Source: Welwitschia mirabilis
Taxonomy: Eukaryota > Gnetophyta > Gnetopsida > Welwitschiales
Assembly: GCA_051453625.1 (NCBI GenBank)
Contig: JBOZIK010000001.1
Coordinates: forward strand, 234,098,704 to 234,162,703
DNA length: 64,000 nucleotides
Reading direction: 5' to 3'
Part shown: positions 58,150 through 64,000 of the stretch, one piece after another
Layout of the letters: each line of letters begins with the position of its first letter
How positions within the stretch are numbered: position 1 is the stretch's first letter
Notes under the pieces: model-generated
Databases searched by the model: none
Told to the model about the DNA's origin: nothing
What the model saw: the letters and a program-made list of their open reading frames with translations, nothing else
Program-made: the position numbers and the translations under genes

Positions 58150-58648
58150 TTTTAACATCAAGATGATTCACTTCAAAACTCTATAGATAAACTTACGAAA
58201 TTACAAGAAAAGCAAAATGCCAATATTGAAAACTTAGTAAATGCCCTTTAACAAACAATGTTGGCAAACCAAAAACTACAAAGATCATTAGCAACACAAC
58301 CTCTACCAAACCCCAACAAAATGAGAAAATATTGTAAGGTTGTAACACAAAGTGAGTATAAAGTAAACCCTCCTCCTTGTGAAGGATCAACCTCCCAAAA
58401 TGAGACTAGAGATGATGAGGAAGAAGAGGACATCAAAATATTAGAAAATTACAACTTCCCTTCTCTTGGTAAAAGTAAAAATAAAAAATCTTCACAAAAA
58501 TCAGAAAAGAATATAACTACCCCTTGGCTTGATAGGCTAAACACTAATTCAACTTTCAATGAACATCTTAAAATCCTAATAAAAAATGTGAGCATAATCT
58601 TACCCTTCTGGAAACTTTTGGAATAAAATCTAGGGTACTTAAATCTAT
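58150..58648 (+). pseudogene. Element 2 gag C-terminal linker
   Basis: Helical SIDKLTKLQEKQNANIENLV, then an open frame of 122 codons from 58258 with DDEEEEDIKILENYNFPSL and a Lys/Ser-rich stretch. This suits the linker between gag and protease in Athila/Tat elements. The protease would lie in the 281 N gap that follows. Confidence 0.5.
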
Positions 58649-58929
58649 NNNNNNNNNNNNNNNNNNNNNNNNNNNNNNNNNNNNNNNNNNNNNNNNNNNN
58701 NNNNNNNNNNNNNNNNNNNNNNNNNNNNNNNNNNNNNNNNNNNNNNNNNNNNNNNNNNNNNNNNNNNNNNNNNNNNNNNNNNNNNNNNNNNNNNNNNNNN
58801 NNNNNNNNNNNNNNNNNNNNNNNNNNNNNNNNNNNNNNNNNNNNNNNNNNNNNNNNNNNNNNNNNNNNNNNNNNNNNNNNNNNNNNNNNNNNNNNNNNNN
58901 NNNNNNNNNNNNNNNNNNNNNNNNNNNNN

Positions 58930-59545
58930 CATAGAGGTCGAACATAATGAAGGATACACATGACTTCTAGGATGAGCCTTCTATGCAACAACCCACTACA
59001 TTATTGACACAATAACTAGGATGATGAAATGTCACCTAGGAAACAGAAGTTTTTGATTAGAGTTTTTGATGTAGTCGAGAAAGACCTAGGTGATTAATTG
59101 AACATAGAAAATAAAATCAAACCAACTTTATTCCTTCAACATCATCCCCTTGAAGAAAGATGGCTGATGTTACATGAGCCTACACTTTATGATGATCCAC
59201 TTGAAATAAAGAACTTAGAAGCTTTCAACACATCCAACTCTGAGCATTTAGAAAATCACTTTTTAGATCAGAATGAAGAAGAAATATAATCCATAATCTG
59301 TAAGGAAGTCTAACTATTAACAATGAAATAAAATTCATACTTTAAGGAAGATCATCCACGACATGATTCAGAAATTGAAAATATTAATCTAAATTTGAAA
59401 AATCTTCCTAGTGGACTAAAATATATTTTTCTCTATAACGATCAAAACAAACCTCTCATAATAAATGACAATCTCTTCCTTGAACAAGGAACAATCTTAA
59501 TCTTCCTTTTGACTTTCAAAATTTGTGCATTTGCATGGTCTATCC
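58930..59545 (+). pseudogene. Element 2 pol segment before reverse transcriptase
   Basis: It ends with INLNLKNLPSGLKYIFLYND, KPLIINDN and ICAFAWSI, the L-x-L-K-x-L-P-x-x-L-K-Y-x-F-L...F-A-W-S motif set found just upstream of Athila/Tat reverse transcriptase. The open frame at 59098-59289 belongs to the preceding linker. Confidence 0.75.
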
Positions 59546-60068
59546 TCTCTTCTTCCAATTGATTCTACTCAAAAATAATTGTATACCTTTTATGTTCTAT
59601 CAATTAGTGAATATTTGGGTTGAGCCTTATTTCTTCAAAAGAATGTGATATATTGAGACTATAATATTAGAAATAAATCCTTCTTTTTTATTTCTTTTTA
59701 ATAAAAGTGTTGAATAGATTTTATGATTTCAATAAAATTTGTTTTTAGTTTGCTTTAGTGTTCCCTTTTTGCTCTTATGTTTTTATGATTTCGACTTTGG
59801 TTTTTTAAGAAATAAGTTAATCTATGATTACATCCTTACCTTTTTGAAAAAGTACATTCTAATNNNNNNNNNNNNNNNNNNNNNNNNNNNNNNNNNNNNN
59901 NNNNNNNNNNNNNNNNNNNNNNNNNNNNNNNNNNNNNNNNNNNNNNNNNNNNNNNNNNNNNNNACCTTATTGAGAAAGTACATTCTAATGGCTCTGTTAA
60001 GATTTCTGACTTAACCACTAAAGAAATTTAGAAAGTTAATTGGCAAAGGTTGAAAATATATGAGTAAC
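59546..60068 (+). pseudogene. Element 2 integrase C-terminus, read twice across a gap
   Basis: FQLILLKNNCIPFMFYQLV, then EPYF (for G-P-Y/F), lie before the gap at 59864-59963. After it come LIEKVHSNGSVKISDLTTKE and KVNWQRLKIYE, the end of Athila/Tat pol (K-V-x-P-H-G-x-V-x-I-x-D...K-V-N-G-Q-R-L-K). The words around 'gaaaaagtacattctaat' appear on both sides of the gap. Confidence 0.75.
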
Positions 60069-61741
60069 CTTTTGAAATTAACATGATAGAAGTGCTAGCC
60101 TTAGAGGTTTCCCTCAATGAGGAGGACTTCTTTCCTACCATTGTCTGAAATTTCTACTTAGCTTTTTCATTTGGAGGCCATTGTGACATTACTTAATCAT
60201 CTTTCAAACATGACTTACATATTTATTTCCATAACTATTCTTTGACTTGGGCATTTTATAGTGATAAGATTGGATTCACCCAATCTTAAGACATTCACAT
60301 GGCTATGAACTTTAGTTTGGAGAAAGATGCTTTATTTTGGATGCTTTTCTCAATGATGAAAAAGTCTTAGATTGTTTAAAGGTATTCTTTTCTATCTTTT
60401 AACTTATCACTTTAGATTTTTCTTTTGGGGTGTTTGATCATGTGGAATGTTCCATTTGTGGGGGAGGAGAAAAAAGAGAAAAAATGAAATAAGACCATGA
60501 TGTTTTATATTTGATATATCTTAAAAACATGATCACCATAATGTCCTTCCATAAGTACATCAGAGAAAATTTTCCCGAGGGGGGCCTTTGGTAGTGTAAT
60601 ATGGTAGTTGTGGGAACTCCACTTGGGGGTTAGTTGGCCATGCTTCGTGGGTCCTTACTTCTCTGGCTGTGGTTGCAGTCCCCTCATCATGGATAGTTAG
60701 CTAATAAAATAATAAAAACATAGAGGCTACGGGATCAGTGGTATTCCTGGTATCATCAGAGGGATTTCTTATTTCCTAGACTCTTTGTCTTTTCACATGA
60801 TCATTTCATTTATGAGGATTTAGGTGTTTGTTTTGAAATATAAGCAAGTGATTTCATTGTTGAGTAAATCTTTGATCTTATCACTTATTATTTAAAGCAT
60901 TTGATTTTTAGCATCATCATAACCACTACATTATTGAATGGACTTTTTTATACATCAAGTCATGCATTTTAAAATCAAGTAATGTTATGATTTCTTCCAT
61001 AGAAGTCTACTAGGTTAAAACTTAGGGTACGTAGGCTATCTTTTTTATGTTGCCTTATGTCCTTTTTTTTTCATTGTTCAATTAATTGTTTCAAAGTCAT
61101 TTCTATATTTTCTTATCATTTTAGAACCTTAGAATTTAGTGGATTCCTTCCCGAGTTTCCAATAAAGAATTCATTTCTTACTTAGATGAGTTTCATTAAC
61201 CATTTTGTGATGTTTATTTTTAGTCTTTTTGAGTTCTATGTACTGCACTTAATCATTTTTATAATGTCACATTTGTTGGACATTCATGAATCTGCTTCAT
61301 CCTAATTAGTACATTTTTACTAACTACTCTTTCCATGCTTATCAAAATATTTCATACATTTATAATTTTCAAATCTAATATTTCTACGCTCAGCTTTGCA
61401 CTTAATTCATTAATTGTCCAAATTCAAAAACACCCATCATTCGCCTTCTCATTCTCGTTTAATTTTTTAGCTTGACTAACCAATATGGCATGTATTATTT
61501 TTCTCGGGGGAGGGTAGAACTTATTTTCATGACTCATTTTCATAAATTTTCAAGTTATTTTAGAGATTTTATGAGACATAATTTTTATGAAATTTTCACT
61601 ATGCATTACATGTTATTTTGCTATGTGACTTATTTGAGATTATTTATGAGCCTATTTTATAATTTTCATATTGATTTTTTAAGACGATTTAACTCACAAT
61701 TATAGTACGTTGCCTAGTTTTTATCAAGGATTGACAAAGAC
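60069..61741 (+). other. Element 2 3' noncoding region
   Basis: It contains a hairpin-like AAGATTGG/CCAATCTT at 60260-60285 and the conserved block at 60545-60690, both shared with element 1. From 60760 to 61740 it is T-rich with no recognised protein; an env-like frame is not seen. Confidence 0.5.
60545..60690 (+). repeat. Conserved 3' noncoding block, element 2
   Basis: Motif order as at 3261-3427: GGGGGGCCTTTGGTAGTGTA, GGTAGTTGTGGGAACTCCA, GTTAGTTGGCCATG, TCCTTAC and CCCCTCATCATGG. Confidence 0.65.
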
Positions 61742-61751
61742 TAACTAGGGG
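61742..61751 (+). promoter_or_regulatory. Polypurine tract of element 2
   Basis: ACTAGGGGG just before the LTR start at the TGATATGC region. It corresponds to the tract at 5318 in element 1. Confidence 0.5.
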
Positions 61752-62886
61752 GCTATGATATGCTACCAAATCATATGTATTTGATGGGATGTTATGAGCT
61801 ATTTTGTAGGACATTTATACAAGTTTAGATGCAATTCTGAGAATTATAGAGAGTTGATAGAAGATTTCAGAAATGTGCAGTTCTTGGCATAATTATAGGT
61901 ATTTAAAGCATATTCTGATACATTATGCCTCTAAAGAATATCATGGATAAAAAAGGCTAGCTTCTCTTAAGTTGAAAGAACAAAGAATACTATCATCCCC
62001 TCTGTTAAACCATGATAAGCAGGACAACAACACTGTAGATGCCACAGGTGAGTGCTGACATGGACTGGAGCCAGTATTGTTGAGTCATCTTTTCTAAAGG
62101 AGTGTCATTCCCATGGTCATTCCCATGACATGCAGGATTATGAATGTAATGTTTGAGCCATCATTCCCTTTGTTGTCCCCATGCTAGGTATGATGACACT
62201 TGTAACTGCCAGCCAATCTTTATTCATTTCATCTGTTTCTTTCTTGTAATTGAGCATGTTTTACAACGCCTTTTATGTGACGGTTTCACTTCTTAGCCCT
62301 AAAAATAAGATGCCCATTAAACTCTCCTATCCATCTTCATTTGCACCAGACATTCTCGTGACAGGAGATCGAAGGGCTGAAGATTCATCTAGATAGTTGC
62401 AGAAAGATGTTTCCTTGGTAAAGGACGTGAATCCTCCATTGAGGCTCAGCTATTTTGTAACCCAGATATTGGTTCTACTTTAATATAAAGCTCTGTTTCA
62501 ATTGTGCATTTAGTTTTATTATATTTTCCTTATGGTTTATGTTGTCCTTGATTTGGTGACAGTTTCATCGATGATATAGGTCTTAAGAACAGGCTTTGTT
62601 AAGGCTGAAAAAAGTAGTTTTAGATTCGTTTGGCATCTAGGCTTAACTACACTTGCATTGCATTGCATCTTGAACTTCTTGCATTGTTTCTAATTTTGGA
62701 CACATTCTCTTTAAAAATCAATTCTCATTCTTCTCTTGTAAATCTTCAATGGGTTACGATATTTTGGTCGCTTCCATTCATACTAGAGTGTGTATTTTGC
62801 AATATATATATATTTATGACTATTAGGATTCATTAAGGCAAAATGAATTGCAAAAATATGCACTGCAACAACCATGAAGATATTTT
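61752..62886 (+). repeat. Second LTR of element 2 (shared with a following internal region)
   Basis: About 1.13 kb. It aligns with 55543-56416 from 62010 onward. Near-palindromic 'catgataagcaggacaac' motifs lie at 62020, 62110 and 62170. Directly after its right end lies a tRNA-Asp primer site, which a plain 3' LTR would not have. Confidence 0.7.
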
Positions 62887-62903
62887 TGACATCATTGCTA
62901 GGA
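62887..62903 (+). promoter_or_regulatory. Primer binding site, tRNA-Asp type, after the right LTR
   Basis: TGACATCATTGCTAGGA fits the tRNA-Asp complement with six transitions and one missing G. A primer site here marks the start of a further internal region. Confidence 0.6.
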
Positions 62904-64000
62904 ATATTAACATGGTAGCTTTTAGGCGTGCAAAATTTTTCTTGTTGCAATTTTTACTGTAGTTTTTATTTTTTTAATGATTGATACTACTCTTACAATG
63001 ATACCAAAACCGATCCTTTTCTTTCTCTTTTGAGTGTTCATTTTATTTTCTTTTTAGTGATTGGTACTAGTCCTTTTCTTGTGAAACCCAAATTGATTTG
63101 ATTTTTAAGTTTTCTTTAGTTTTTCTACATTAAATCAAAATATATTTCTATATCTAATATTTTGTGTTGTAGGTCTAATAATTTTTCTACAAGTTATAAC
63201 CAAAATCAAGATTTTAAAAAAGGAGAAAAACTAAATTTTGACTCTAACATTGTGTGTTTTGTGTTTTGTATTTTCTGCAAATTTATTTTCTGTAATTTTA
63301 AGTTTCTATTTTATTCAATCCTAATAAAATCTTTAGAANNNNNNNNNNNNNNNNNNNNNNNNNNNNNNNNNNNNNNNNNNNNNNNNNNNNNNNNNNNNNN
63401 NNNNNNNNNNNNNNNNNNNNNNNNNNNNNNNNNNNNNNTGTAATTTTAAGTTTATATTTTATTCAATCCTAATAAAATCTTTAGAAAAAAGGAAAAGCAA
63501 TTAGAGTTTATTTTCTTAGGTTTTATTTTCCAAGTTAGAGTTAATTCTGTTTTGTGTTAAGCTTTTTTGAGAACCTACAATGTGAATTAGTTTGCATAGG
63601 AAGAACGTAATACTTTTATTTTTTTTGAATCATTTCTTAAAAAAAAATTGGTGCTACTATGAATAGTAACTAATGCCATTAGATTTTTTGCATGTTTTTC
63701 ATTCATATTTTGCGTACAACCTTTTTTGGACCTTCTTGAACCTTTTTGACATCGAGCCTTTCTCTTAAACCTCAAAAAAATAGGAAAATATAACCTTATA
63801 GTGAATTCTATTAACTATTTTCTGAAACTTGATATGGATTGAGGACATGATCCCTTTGGTAGATTATATGAGGTACATTCAGAACTCCAATCATTTTATA
63901 AGAATTGTGAAAGTCCCTACAGCTCCCCTAATCATGTTTAATCTAAATAAACTATAGGAGATTATATTCAACCTCTAAGGAGTTACCTTCAATTCAACAC
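62904..64000 (+). pseudogene. Leader and gag start of a following Athila/Tat-like internal region
   Basis: The leader runs from 62904 to about 63830, with a 100 N gap (63339-63438) flanked by near-identical 48-base stretches. From 63840 one frame reads GHDPFGRLYEVHSELQ, SFYKNCESPYSS and, after two stops, TIGDYIQPLRSYLQFN, which resembles the N-terminal start of Athila/Tat gag. It is cut by the window end. Confidence 0.45.

Larger units (their letters stand above)
55543..62886 (+). mobile_element. Element 2: Athila/Tat-like Ty3/gypsy with both LTRs, internally deleted
   Basis: A 5' LTR (55543-56416) and a 3' LTR (61752-62886) align over some 850 bases with clear divergence. The internal part holds a primer site, gag, the segment before reverse transcriptase, and then directly the integrase C-terminus, so reverse transcriptase, RNase H and the integrase core are missing. 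A long 3' noncoding part with the conserved block follows, then a polypurine tract. Confidence 0.8.

Noticed and set aside
1-64000. CRISPR arrays, operons, bacterial defence or toxin systems
   Set aside because: No regularly spaced repeats of the CRISPR type and no bacterial genes. All regular repeats found are microsatellites, minisatellites or transposon parts.
1-64000. tRNA, rRNA or snRNA genes
   Set aside because: Only primer-site complements of tRNA 3' ends were found; no full tRNA fold or rRNA stretch was recognised by eye. A tRNAscan-SE and Rfam run would settle this.

Overview
This window looks like plant nuclear DNA from a large, repeat-packed genome. It is AT-rich, with no operons and almost no intact long reading frames. 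It holds many decayed plant-type LTR retrotransposons (Ty3/gypsy Athila/Tat type with a tRNA-Asp primer site, Ty1/copia Tork/TNT1 type), several LINEs, and one spliced host gene. The gene's very long second intron and the age of the repeats suggest a gymnosperm-like genome. That is inference; no single base settles it. Runs of N (12 to 839 bases) break several elements.

Host gene: on the minus strand, 29490 to 28189, lies the 5' end of a P5A-type ATPase gene (plant PDR2/MIA, the Spf1/ATP13A1 family of ER ATPases). A 5'UTR exon, a 5'UTR intron and two coding exons (113 codons) are visible with good splice sites. No third coding exon was found between 28188 and the left window edge, so intron 2 is probably over 28 kb and filled with repeats.

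1-9570: a deletion-derived Athila/Tat-like element (element 1, plus; internal region and 3' LTR), a LINE scrap, a gag-plus-LTR remnant of a copia family ('family B', minus), and a 311 bp miniature LTR element (TRIM, minus) with primer site and polypurine tract. 9569-15060: a Tork/TNT1-like copia (plus), broken by gaps. 15060-21500: further family B pieces, a pyrimidine-rich tract with repeated inverted motifs, and small tandem repeats. 21500-28188: intron without recognised coding sequence.

29680-33640: an L1-type LINE (minus). 34092-35160: reverse transcriptase of a different non-LTR element (plus). 36337-43345: two successive Athila/Tat-like pol copies (minus) with one 3' LTR. 43400-53960: another Athila/Tat-like element (plus) whose reverse transcriptase is split by an L1-type LINE; that LINE's 3' part carries a J-domain-like coding remnant. 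55543-62886: an Athila/Tat-like element with two LTRs (plus). Its right LTR is followed by a second primer site and another internal region, giving an LTR-internal-LTR-internal array.

Nearly all element coding regions carry stops and frameshifts, so they are fossils. Five tRNA-Asp primer sites differ from the perfect tRNA complement only by transitions plus one deleted base, the mark of cytosine-methylation decay. No bacterial-type system, CRISPR or toxin locus is present. The most unusual items are the J-domain remnant inside a LINE, the TRIM, a noncoding block shared by four gypsy copies, and the tandem LTR array.
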